DNA of 64,000 nt from assembly GCA_932521035.1 (NCBI GenBank), contig OW051494.1, positions 10,402,001-10,466,000 on the forward strand, in the 5' to 3' direction. The notes under the pieces are model-generated. The model did no database searches and had not been told where the DNA came from. It was given only the letters and a program-made list of their open reading frames with translations. The position numbers and the translations under genes were made by a program. Below, piece by piece: positions 49,701 through 57,070 of this stretch (its first letter is position 1; the number at the start of each line of letters is the position of its first letter). The stretch is from Oscheius dolichura (lineage: Eukaryota; Nematoda; Chromadorea; Rhabditida; Rhabditidae).

Positions 49701-52700
49701 AAAGTCTAAAACAGTTTGGATGGTACGAAATTACATTCTCTGCTGTCTAACTGTTGCGGAAAATGTGGAACTGCAAAATGGTTCTGAAATAACCGTCCGC
49801 TGTCTAACTGTGGCTCTAATGGCTGCGAAAGGTTCCATAACACCGTACTTCTGGGTTCCTAGGTGTACAGTAGCCCCTTTTTTTGTTTATATTAGCTCTA
49901 GGTGGTTCAAATTTACCCTTTAGTGAGGTCAACAGCGGTTCAAAAAGTAGCGACCCTGAAAAAGGTCCTACAACGAGGGGGTTCTTTAGAAGTTCAAGTG
50001 TACTTCGTCTACAATATTTCGACCTTTTCAATTCTCGTTTCAGACCAAAAAAGAAGAAGTTTATAGGCCGGACTGCAAAAAGGATGGAGTAAACATGTTT
50101 AGAGAGAAAGAGACGGAGATCGGTGAAGAGAAGTATCATATTGATAAACCAACGGGCAGGGCAGGGGGGAATCAAAGGGTTTCCGACTGCCATTACGAGA
50201 TTCGTTTATGATCATCTCCTCTCTCTCTCTCTCTCGGCATGTTCAGGACAGGGCGCAGGCACTCTTCACGGGGACTCTGCCAAACTGGTGGGGACACTCT
50301 ATTTCCACAAGGGAACATGATCTGATCCCTGTCTCTCTCTTCTTTGATCCGAGAGAGATTTAAAGGAAAAAGAGGGGAGGACAGGACTCGAACTGGAGAA
50401 CAGAATAAATCAACGAGAGCAACGCCTCAACAAGGTTGAAGGCCCCCGGGAGGGAGGGTGTTAATCAGGAAGTCAAACAGGAACGCGGCACGCACCCCGC
50501 CCTGGGGGGATGGCGGCTACCGTTTTTGGCGATCGCGTTCCACTTGTTAACAGCTGGGAGGCCGAAAAGGGAAGAATTTTTGATGTATTGCACTTTTAAA
50601 ATCATTTAAAATCATAACAGTGGCCGACGGTAGGCGCGCGCCTGAAATACCGCCGAGCTGCCGAGATCTTACGGGTGCGGGCGCGCCAATCTTCCCAAAC
50701 GGGGTTTCAGGCTTTTTGGTGGATTTTTTCGATTTTTCAGCCAATTTTCAGCGTTGAAAAGAAAATAACAGATACAATTAGACAGCTGCCGTTCTTTTTA
50801 GTCTACCCCGTTGATTTGAACGTCTCATCTCCGCCTCGGGGTGTGAAACCAGTTCTTCTCTCCCCTGCCTTTCTCCCCCCTTTTTCCCACTCTTCCACGC
50901 GTGCATCTAAATGAGGCAAGCTGTAAACTGACTGGATAGCTAGCTAGGAGTTTTTCTGTCCTTCCGGAAGCTATTCTACCCTCGTTTTATGAGAATTAAC
51001 GGGAAAAGGTGAACTTCACGCCCTCTCGGGGATATAGTCGCCCTCGGGCGCCGCCTGTTTGACAACCGAGAAAAGGGAGAGAACACCACAAGAGAGACTA
51101 AGAGGAGGCGACAAATACATACACACCGTCGCCGTCGTCGGCTGCTGGCCTCTGTGACCGGTTCGAACCGTTTGGAAATGGAAGAAAAACGAGGAGGAGA
51201 TGAGGAAAAGAGCTAGGGTGAAGTAGGCGGCAAATGGTCAAAGTGGGGGTCTCTGAACTTTCGAGAGGGCCTCGAGAGCGGGAAGAGGAGGGGAGGAGAG
51301 ACGATTTGCTCAAGTTTGCCGACGTAGGAAGGTCTCTGATCCCCGTGGAAACTTACTAAAATTTGGCTAAAAACAAGGAAAACGGGGGGAAAAGCCCGGG
51401 AAATGGGGATTTGAACCTCTGAACCGCCCAAAATTCCATTTTTTTTTTGCGGTTTCGGCCCCGTTTTTTTCGGATTTTTTGAATTTCCCGCCTTTTTACA
51501 GTAAAATTTGGTTCCTGGCGGGAAAGTGAAGTTTCAACAATCAAAAAATCCCTAAATCGAGCCATTTTTCTCAGTTTTGACGCGGTTCTTGGGGAATTTC
51601 TGAATCTTGCGCTTTTTTTTAGAAAGAAAAATTGACTCCCAGCGGTCTGCCGAAGCTCTCGGGCAAAAAAATTACTATGCAAATTGCAGCGCCACCGCAG
51701 GCTTGACAAATAACAACTGAAACCGGGCTCCCAAGCTTTTACCCGTCCTCCGCCCTCTAAAAATGTAAATTTCATGGAAATCTCCCATCGGAAAAGGTCA
51801 AGGAATCAGCTAGAAGCCGTCTCAAAGAAGAAAATAGATGAAAAGAAGTGGAGGATGAATACCGTCGAACCAATTGGAGGGTGGATCGTCCCTCGGCGCG
51901 GCCGGTGCCGGCGGCCCAATTAGACCTTTGAGGTTCTCTCAATAGAGAGGAAAGCCATCGTCTCGGAACCTGTGTGCCGAAGAGGGCCCGCTGAGGAGTA
52001 GGAACAAAAAGTATGACAGTAATTGGAGGCAACGAGAGAGGGAGAGAGAAAGAGATTGCTAGCCTTGATTATAGGTGGAGGCTAGAGGTCAAAAGACGGC
52101 GGCGAGGGGGGAAAGAGAGGAGGCTGTCACCAAGGATAGGAGGATCAAGGGAATGGGAAGAAGGGGTTTAGACCTTTAAATCCGCAATTTGGAGCCTAAT
52201 TTCCTACTGTAGGGGGCTAAAATCTGGCTAAAGACCGCCGAGAACCACCCGGAAAACCTCGGCAGCCGAAAGTTCTTTTAGTTAACTTCATAGTTACTCA
52301 TACTGCCGATATTTTACGGGTGCAGACGGGCAAAAATTGGAGCCAATTTCCATTTCTCGTGGGAAAGAAGGAATAAGAAGTTTTCTAATGGGAAAAACTA
52401 CAGTATACCTGTTATTTTCCAAGTTTTTAAATTTCAACGGTAAAATAAGAGAAGAAGGCGGTTTTCGGCTATTTTCCCAGCCATCAATCACCAGAGGCAA
52501 AGGGCTATTCTTTCCTGCCGATCCAACGAATTCCACCTAAAAAACGGGGGCCCTAACAACAACGGCCAGTAAAATATGGCTCCTCTTTTCCGTCTAAATG
52601 AACAGCTATATTTCACCCGGGAGGAGGACATTTTGAACCAGACGGAGGAGGAAGAAGACGAGGACAACGAGGAGAAGTGACGCTAATATACCAGTCAGGC

Positions 52701-53461
52701 GCCAAGTTGCCCTTATTTGGATGATGACACAGCCGGGAGAATAGAATTTTTTAATAGAACTAGGTCTCGAGAGGAAATTAGTAGAGTAATATATACCGTA
52801 TCCTGTACATTTTTCTACTCACAATCTCTGTCATACCGTAACCCTCCAGAAAAAAAGGAAAGAACTCACTTTCAACCTGGGTAATTCCCTGTCGGATGTG
52901 CTCCTTCCAACTGGCTACCTGGCTGTCCGTCTCCGGGATGTTGTCCAAAATATCGTAGATCTGAAAAAAAAGAAGATTAGAGCTGTCTAGCTGTCTAACT
53001 GTGGCGGTTTTGAAGGGTTTCGCTGTCTAACTGTAGCTTTAGACGCTCTTTTTGCGTTGTTTTACTCTTGTTAAGTGGATTACTCTCCCCCTTGTTAGCA
53101 CGGTTATTTTCTCCTCTTCTCTCTAATATTTGACAACCGAGGGGCTACTTGTCCTTGCGAACATTTGGGTCTGGATTAGCTGTCACGCACGCGCCACTCA
53201 TAATTACTGCTATTAAAACTTTTTGGCTGTCTAACTGTGGCTGTAGCTCGTATTAAAACGTTTGGCTGTCTAATTGTGGCTGTTTGGCTGTTTAACTATG
53301 GCTCTTCTTTCAGCTTTTTTCAGACTTACCGTATAGATAGTCGGATGAACAGATTCAAATCGTTCAATTTCCACTTTAATCTGTGCAGAATTCGGCGATT
53401 TATTCTGTGGAGAGGCGAAGAGCGAAAAGCCACTGCCTCCTCCGCCACCTCGAGCAGACAT
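28753..53461 (-). CDS. cnt-2: Centaurin gamma / AGAP (ArfGAP with GTPase-like, PH and ankyrin domains), long form
   Basis: GTPase-activating protein for Arf GTPases in endosomal and plasma-membrane traffic. Exons in gene order: 53461-53330, 52960-52870, 41757-41699, 38003-37916, 36611-36514, 35910-35770, 35725-35581, 32872-32633, 32048-31923, 31224-31052, 30803-30461, 30419-29966, 29925-29791, 29465-29210, 29164-29006, 28959-28753. These join in phase to 948 aa. Domains in order: conserved N-terminus ([20 protein letters not shown] ... [12 protein letters not shown]); GTPase-like domain ([68 protein letters not shown]); a Ser-rich linker; split PH domain ([14 protein letters not shown] ... 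[20 protein letters not shown] ... [20 protein letters not shown]); ArfGAP zinc finger ([13 protein letters not shown] ... [17 protein letters not shown]) with the catalytic Arg; ankyrin repeats ([40 protein letters not shown]); a 68-residue tail. In the P-loop the usual Gly before Lys is Cys. One intron uses a GC donor. Introns reach about 11 kb and are full of repeats. The first ATG directly follows a splice acceptor. Confidence 0.93.
29610..29699. repeat. Family A foldback A5 (AGAP intron)
   Basis: GCACCCGTAAAGTCTCGGCAG and CTGCCGAGATTTTACGGGTGC are perfect or one-mismatch arms around GGGCGCTCC...GGCGCCCAAACTCC. It lies in the intron between 29466 and 29790. Confidence 0.9.
30459..30460 (-). 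other. Non-canonical GC splice donor in AGAP
   Basis: Exon 30803-30461 ends ATATAG followed by GCAAGT, the strict consensus of GC-AG introns. Only this donor keeps the PH and ArfGAP frames joined: the next GT, 4 bases on, gives the wrong phase. The intron is 41 nt (30460-30420). Confidence 0.85.
30882..30967. repeat. Family A foldback A6 (AGAP intron)
   Basis: CGCACCCGTAAAATCTCGGC and GCCGAGATTTTACGGGTGCG arms; the loop holds GCGCGCGGCAAAAGAAG. It lies in the intron 30804-31051, between exons encoding the linker and the PH domain. Confidence 0.9.
32400..32463. repeat. Family C inverted pair (hairpin), AGAP intron
   Basis: GCCACAGTTAGACAG at 32400-32414 and its exact reverse complement CTGTCTAACTGTGGC at 32449-32463 enclose a 34-bp AT-rich loop. 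The RNA of either strand could form a 15-bp stem. Confidence 0.85.
32560..32602. repeat. Family C inverted pair (tight hairpin), 30 bp beside an AGAP exon
   Basis: GCCACAGTTAGACAG at 32560-32574 and CTGTCTAACTGTGGC at 32588-32602 with a 13-bp loop. It is in the intron immediately downstream (in gene sense) of the exon that ends at 32633, so the hairpin would stand close to the 5' splice site of the transcript. Confidence 0.88.
33154..33288 (+). repeat. Family B palindromic element, copy B3 (AGAP intron)
   Basis: GCACCCGTAAAGTCTCGTCA at 33174 and CCGAGTCTTTACGGGTGC to 33260. The middle AAGACGAAGGTATAAAGGCG and TTTTGAATAAAGATAAT is a slightly shorter version of the other copies. The right flank GGACTATCGAGGGCCGAGC is well preserved, the left flank is not. 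Confidence 0.82.
34130..35180. repeat. Cluster of family C words (AGAP intron)
   Basis: Copies of GCTGTCTAACTGTGGC or its complement, some with one mismatch, occur near 34129, 34210, 34354, 34459, 34782 and 35163. The rest of the intron 32873-35580 is non-coding, with a GA/CT run near 34740 and no nested gene. Confidence 0.8.
36189..36276. repeat. Family A foldback A7 (AGAP intron)
   Basis: GCACCCGTAAAACCTCGGTAG on the left and CAGCCGAGATTTTACGGGTGC on the right. It is flanked by family C words at 36163 and 36296 that face the same way. It lies between AGAP exons 36514 and 35910. Confidence 0.85.
36612..37915. other. AGAP intron
   Basis: 1.3 kb of non-coding sequence with TACNGTA and TTTAAAGGTC words (one near 37350). 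I see no nested gene, tRNA or foldback. Confidence 0.5.
38004..41698. other. AGAP intron, 3.7 kb
   Basis: It holds a family-A foldback (38535-38623), family-C words (near 40102, 40159, 40563, 40582) and several TTTAAAGGTC and TACGGTA words. Remaining sequence is purine-rich spacer. The frames at 40291-40503 and 41419-41667 show nothing recognisable. Confidence 0.5.
38535..38623. repeat. Family A foldback A8 (AGAP intron)
   Basis: GCACCCGTAAAATCTCGGCAG and CTGCCGAGATTTTACGGGTGC are exact inverted repeats of 21 bp, one of the best preserved copies. The loop is about 47 bp and unlike those of other copies except for GC-rich ends. Confidence 0.92.
41952..42094 (+). repeat. Family B palindromic element, copy B4 (AGAP intron)
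   Basis: The left core GCACCCGTAAACTCTCGGCA and the right core TGCCGAGACGTTACAGGTGC are each off by one or two. The middle has AAGACAAAGATATAAAGGCG, ACACAGTTGTGTAACAGTTT and TGAATAAAGG. It sits 25 bp from the donor of the alternative AGAP first exon. Confidence 0.85.
42118..42664 (-). CDS. cnt-2: Alternative first coding exon of AGAP (short-promoter form)
   Basis: A long open frame starting [20 protein letters not shown] encodes about 182 residues and ends with a GTAAGG donor in the same phase (one base over) as exon 52870. Both therefore splice correctly into 41757. The resulting protein would be 1056 aa and replace the first 74 residues of the long form. The new N-terminus is basic and Ser/Arg-rich ([27 protein letters not shown]), with Tyr-rich parts. 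It has no recognised domain. An acceptor (TTTCCAG, ends at 42699) lies 34 nt before the ATG, so it is trans-spliced or joined to an unseen exon; the frame is also open upstream of the ATG. Confidence 0.7.
42769..42807. repeat. Family C inverted pair (loop 9 bp)
   Basis: GCCACATTTAGACAG at 42769-42783 and CTGTCTAACTGTGGC at 42793-42807 form a tight hairpin with one mismatch. It lies about 70-105 bp upstream (in gene sense) of the acceptor of the alternative AGAP exon. Confidence 0.82.
44169..44195 (+). repeat. Poly-G tract of about 27 bases
   Basis: An unbroken run of G, followed by AAAGGG, in an AGAP intron. On the transcript (minus) strand it is poly-C. It can form G-quadruplexes and is a likely place for length error in the assembly. 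Confidence 0.9.
44455..44533. repeat. Family A foldback A9 (AGAP intron)
   Basis: GCACCCGTAAAATCTCGGCA and CTGCCGAGATTGTACGGGTGC arms, loop about 38 bp. A GC-rich run (CGCGCCCGCGCCC) stands just outside the left arm. Confidence 0.9.
44770..49820. repeat. Densest run of family C words
   Basis: I located copies or near-copies of GCCACAGTTAGACAGC in either orientation at about 44777, 44879, 45259, 45405, 45548, 45577, 46090, 46253, 46283, 47335, 47421, 47601, 48267, 48290, 48348, 48397, 48487, 49170, 49217, 49742 and 49799, plus weaker ones. Typical substitutions are at the inner AA or at single end bases. They are single words, direct pairs (45548/45577, 46253/46283) or inverted pairs (48348/48397). 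Confidence 0.8.
48994..49071. repeat. Family A foldback A10 (AGAP intron)
   Basis: GCACCCGTACCGTCTCGGCAG and CTGCCGAGATTTTACGGGTGC. The left arm contains a TACCGT substitution. The loop is the shortest of the set (about 35 bp). Confidence 0.85.
50655..50687. repeat. Family A right arm only (A11)
   Basis: GAGCTGCCGAGATCTTACGG followed by GTGCGGGCGCGCC. The expected left arm within 100 bp upstream is gone, leaving only GGCGCGCGCCTG about 15 bp away. Confidence 0.7.
52246..52325. repeat. Family A foldback A12, decayed
   Basis: CACCCGGAAAACCTCGGCAG on the left and CTGCCGATATTTTACGGGTGC on the right. The TAACTTCATAGTTA loop is AT-rich, unlike the others. Confidence 0.72.
53225..53302. repeat. 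Three direct family C words before the first AGAP intron acceptor
   Basis: GGCTGTCTAACTGTGGCTG, GGCTGTCTAATTGTGGCTG and GGCTGTTTAACTATGGCTC follow each other at about 35 and 24 bp. These are the last copies I could find: none was seen in the remaining 10 kb. Confidence 0.8.
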
Positions 53462-53924
53462 CTGGAAACTTCTCCCTTCATTTTAAACAGAGCATAGCCT
53501 ACCTTTTAATATAAAAATCTAACTACTACGTGTAGAAGAAGCTGTGGGTTACAGTAATCTCCCTCTTGGCAGCATATTGACGGGCGGGAAGGAGAAGGAA
53601 GAAGGAGGAAGAGGGAACCCTGAAAATCTCTGGCTATATCCTGGAGGCGAGATGGTTTAGAGGGGGCAATTTCAGTGAGTTTATGAGCTTTTCAAGTGGC
53701 TGAAAGGAAGGAAAAATGAAAACAGCTGGGAGCTGATGGGAGAAGAAGGAAATAAACTAAAGTCTAGAATCCTGTAGATGAATTTCGTTGTGGGACCCGA
53801 AGTGGACAACCACCGATCTCTGAGCTAGTCAGTCTTGCAACATTAATTTATATTCCCATAGAGAGGAGAAAGAGGAAAACAGCAGCTGGAAGTGAGGGAA
53901 ACGGTGGCAAAACATTGAATTCAA

Positions 53925-54420
53925 AATGAGCATAACTTTGGGGTCCTGAAGCGACGGGCTTCCCAACTTCTGTAGATCTATCATATACCGTTGGAAAGAG
54001 CTCGTCAAGCTCTACAAGCAGCTATTCTTATCTCAGCCAGAATGAATTCCTTGCACCTATTTTGGTTAGAAATAGGCCCTATACTAACCATCCCCCTCTC
54101 AATAGAGTTTTCCCCTCCCGAGGCTGATGGAGGAGCCACGGCTCGAAATCTTGACTAGAATGAAAGTCCGATAGCTCGTTGGAATCGTCTCGTCGAGGTG
54201 GTCAGGAAGTATTGGGTCTTGTAGCCGTAGCCTTTCTTATTCAACAGGGCCAGCGCGATTTTGAGAAACGGAGGATTTGAAATTTCAAAATCTCTTCCCC
54301 ACGATCTTTGAGGGCTGAAGGCTTGGAAATGGCCAGTCTGGGCCGGGGTTTAAGTTTCTCCCACTAAATCGACCCTGGCGAAAAAGAGACGATAGAGATA
54401 TCCATAAAAAACTTTAAAGA
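53925..54420 (+). repeat. Family D repeat, copy 2
   Basis: About 490 bp, the most complete copy. It contains TCTATCATATACCGTTGGAA, AGAATGAATTCCTTGCACCT, GAAATCTTGACTAGAATG, CCGATAGCTCGTTGGAATCG and GGAAATGGCCAGTCTGGGCC. The span 54000-54340 is matched in reverse by 62455-62860 and the end by 28250-28340. Confidence 0.85.
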
Positions 54421-55150
54421 TTTTGACTTTTGGACCAGGAGCCCGCCACAGATCAAGTACAGGCAGTTAGGAGTCCTTATACCCCAGCCAGGGCCTTTTA
54501 GAGCCCTAGTATACTTTGAGAGAGGGAAAAGGGGCAACAACAAGCTGTATCTGCTAATGAAGAAATTGTTTAGAGTAGAGGAACAACTCTGAAGTTGAAA
54601 AATGGGGTTGTTGACCGGAGCCGGACATCCGGCGGTCAGCTAGGACTTTTTGTGGCCAAAATAGGGATTTCCAGGCTAAAAAATAGAACCCAGAAGAAAA
54701 GGGAGATCTCCCCTGGAATTAGAAGAAAAATCCATCCAGGACCCATTGATTAGACGTAGTGTTTGAGAAGCAATAAGGCGCGAAAAGGCTCCCTCCCCCT
54801 CCTCTTCCCTCTGCCAATAATGACCAGGTTCAGATGCCTAAATTGCCTTCATTTTGATGCTGTTAGAAGAAAAAGAGCCGGCTGGTGAGGGGAGAGAGAG
54901 GGAGACAAGGAACCGGATACCCTCGAACTGTTTTGTCAATGTTGTATTTGTGTGTGGTCACATTTTGAACAGCAGTACTCCCGCCTCTCATACAATGACA
55001 AGTGAACCGAGTAAACCATCGACGAACAGTTTTTTGGGGGCTGTGAATGGTTGGTTTTTGAATGTATGACAAAGGAGAGACCGTTTTTGAGGTATATATC
55101 ATTTTGCAGGGGGAAAAAGGAAAGAATGGCAGCGGTGAAAATGGGGTCAA

Positions 55151-55300
55151 CCGGCTCGGTCCACGGTAGTCCAATCCCCTGCACCCGTAAAGTCTCGGCA
55201 GCAGGATCATCTTTATTCAAAACTGTTACAAAATTGTGTCGCCTTCATACCTTTGTCTTGCCGAGATTTTACGGGCGCATGGGGTCGAACTATCATGGAT
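55151..55300 (-). repeat. Family B palindromic element, copy B5 (reverse)
   Basis: The same middle as the others but inverted: ATCATCTTTATTCAAAACTG ... GTCGCCTTCATACCTTTGTC. Arms GCACCCGTAAAGTCTCGGCA and TGCCGAGATTTTACGGGCGC; the flank CCGGCTCGGTCCACGGTAGT is kept. In this copy the TATAAAG word has become TATGAAG. Confidence 0.85.
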
Positions 55301-55683
55301 AAACCCATGCCAGACGTCTGGAGACGTGAAAAGCCAGACATTTTTTGGGAAATTGGCCATAAATGGTTAAAATTGGAGCCGAAAATCAAATTTGGTCGTT
55401 TTTTTTCCGGGAAAATTGACAAATACAGCCTTTCCGGGGTTCTGAATAGACTTTAGTACATGTCGACATCTTGAAAATGGAAGATTTCTATAGTTCTGGA
55501 GCATCTGTAGCAAGAAAGTCAGGATTTATCGCTCAAAAACGATGATAAAACGGTTCTTGGACGAAATTTAACCGGGGGTTTCGATAGAAAACAGGAAAAA
55601 TTGGGTGTTATAGTTCAAAATGGAATAAAAATGGTGGTTTTAGCTTTCCGGAATGGATTATCCTGCTCTGGACGGTCAAGAGC

Positions 55684-55838
55684 GACTCGGCCCTCGATAT
55701 TCCTCTCTCCTGCACCCGTAAAGTCTCGGCAAGACAAAAGTATAAAGGCATCACAGTTTTGTACCTCTTTTGAATAAAAATTATCCATTTGCCGAGATTT
55801 TACGGGTGCAGGGAATCGGAGTATCGCGGGACCGAGCC
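55684..55838 (+). repeat. Family B palindromic element, copy B6
   Basis: GCACCCGTAAAGTCTCGGCA at 55712 and TGCCGAGATTTTACGGGTGC to 55809. The middle has AAGACAAAAGTATAAAGGCA, TCACAGTTTTGTACCTC and TTTGAATAAAAATTATC. Flanks ACTCGGCCCTCGATATTC and GTATCGCGGGACCGAGCC pair with each other. Confidence 0.88.
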
Positions 55839-56019
55839 TCAGAAACGGCAGGATCTCGACTTTTCGGGCTAAAGATCAACAGTAGAAGAATTCCAAAGTT
55901 CTGGCCACAATTATCTGGCCATAAATCCGCTTGTCCTCCAGCATACAGGTCCCAAGGTCAAACTAGGAAGAGAGAAAGTGAGGAAAACGGTCAGGCGGAG
56001 GGAATCGCCTCACTAGACA

Positions 56020-56225
56020 AATGCGTCTCTCTCTCTCTCTCTCTGGGTACTGTAACCGGTTTCTGTCCCCACCCCACTCTCTATAAGTAAAGTTGTGGTA
56101 GAATGGGAGAAGAATATGAGCTCAAAAAACAGCAGAGAAGAGGAAAGAATAGGGAACAACTCGGGCAGGAGAACAAACTCTCTTTCGCCTCTCTCTCTCT
56201 CTTTCTCTTTCTCTTTCTTGCCTAA
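56020..56225. repeat. CT microsatellites in inverted context
   Basis: TCTCTCTCTCTCTCTCTC near 56027-56044 and a second CT/TTTCTC tract near 56190-56220, with CACACACACGCAGG just after. Non-coding. Confidence 0.7.
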
Positions 56226-57015
56226 CAGCACACACACACGCAGGCAGGGAAGAGGGAGAGGAGGGTGGGCGCCAAAGGTAATGGGCAAATAAATACGGAC
56301 CATGTTTCCCTATCTTTGAGTAGCTGAGAGAGGGGAAAAACTCGAGAAAAATCCGTTCGGGACCCGCTTTTTGGCGAAATTTTGAAATTGGCGGGATTCC
56401 GGCCCTTAGAATTGATCAAAGAGGCCTCAAGCTCCTAAATATGGAAGACGTCGACCTGTAGGAGGTATTTAAACAGAAAGAAAAAGAAAAATCCCTTCAG
56501 GACCCGGAATTTTAAGAGGGATTTTTCAAAATTGGCGGGGGTTTGCCCAAGAAAGGAATTCTGGTGTGCCAAGGCAAAAGAGTAATCTCGAAAGTGCCTT
56601 CTTCTCCTTTTTGCCCCCCTCTTGAAGTAAAAGAATAGAAAAAGAGGAATGGGACAGCCATATCCACTCAGAACTGATTGTGACTGGGCTGGTGAAAGGA
56701 AAAAATAAAGGGGAAAGGGGGATATTTCCGTCCCTATGAGGTCAGGAAAGCAATGTTGACGAAGAACTCACCGGTGTTTTTGAGAGAAGAAATAGATGTA
56801 GTGGAAACAGAAGGGAAATGGGTCCTGAAACGATGAAATTGAAGAAAATTACAGTAAGAAAGAGGGAAAAGATAGTTCAAGAAAGGAGGGGAGGGAAAAA
56901 CCTGTGAAAAAGAGTATTTTGGCGACTCAAAGGGCCAATTCTTTAAGAACAATTAGTCTCTTCTTAAAGAGCAAAAAATTCTCTACAAGATAGCGGTGAG
57001 ACTTTTTTAATAGCG

Positions 57016-57070
57016 CGCCTTTTCAGGTAGCATATGACCATTATTCCTCAGGTAGCATATGACCATTATT
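57016..57070 (+). repeat. Short perfect tandem duplication
   Basis: CAGGTAGCATATGACCATTA occurs twice in direct orientation, 26 bp apart (57025 and 57051), preceded by GCGCGCCTTTT. No gene overlaps. Confidence 0.85.

Larger units (their letters stand above)
42808..52869. other. AGAP intron, most of 11 kb, dense in short repeats
   Basis: No nested gene found. Contents: about thirty family-C words (mostly 44.2-49.8 kb), family-A elements at 44455, 48994, 50655 (right arm only) and 52246, a 27-bp poly-G at 44169, and GA/CT microsatellites at about 43015-43036 and 50216-50235. Long open frames such as 46426-46713 and 47793-48119 have no motif, and the latter is crossed by repeats. Confidence 0.55.

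Noticed and set aside
1154-52325. CRISPR-like array or prokaryotic origin
   Set aside because: Repeats are dispersed over tens of kb, paired as inverted arms and embedded in spliceosomal introns; this is eukaryotic DNA.
55770-56090. 106-aa open frame
   Set aside because: It begins inside family B element B6 and then runs through low-complexity sequence with no motif or splice support.
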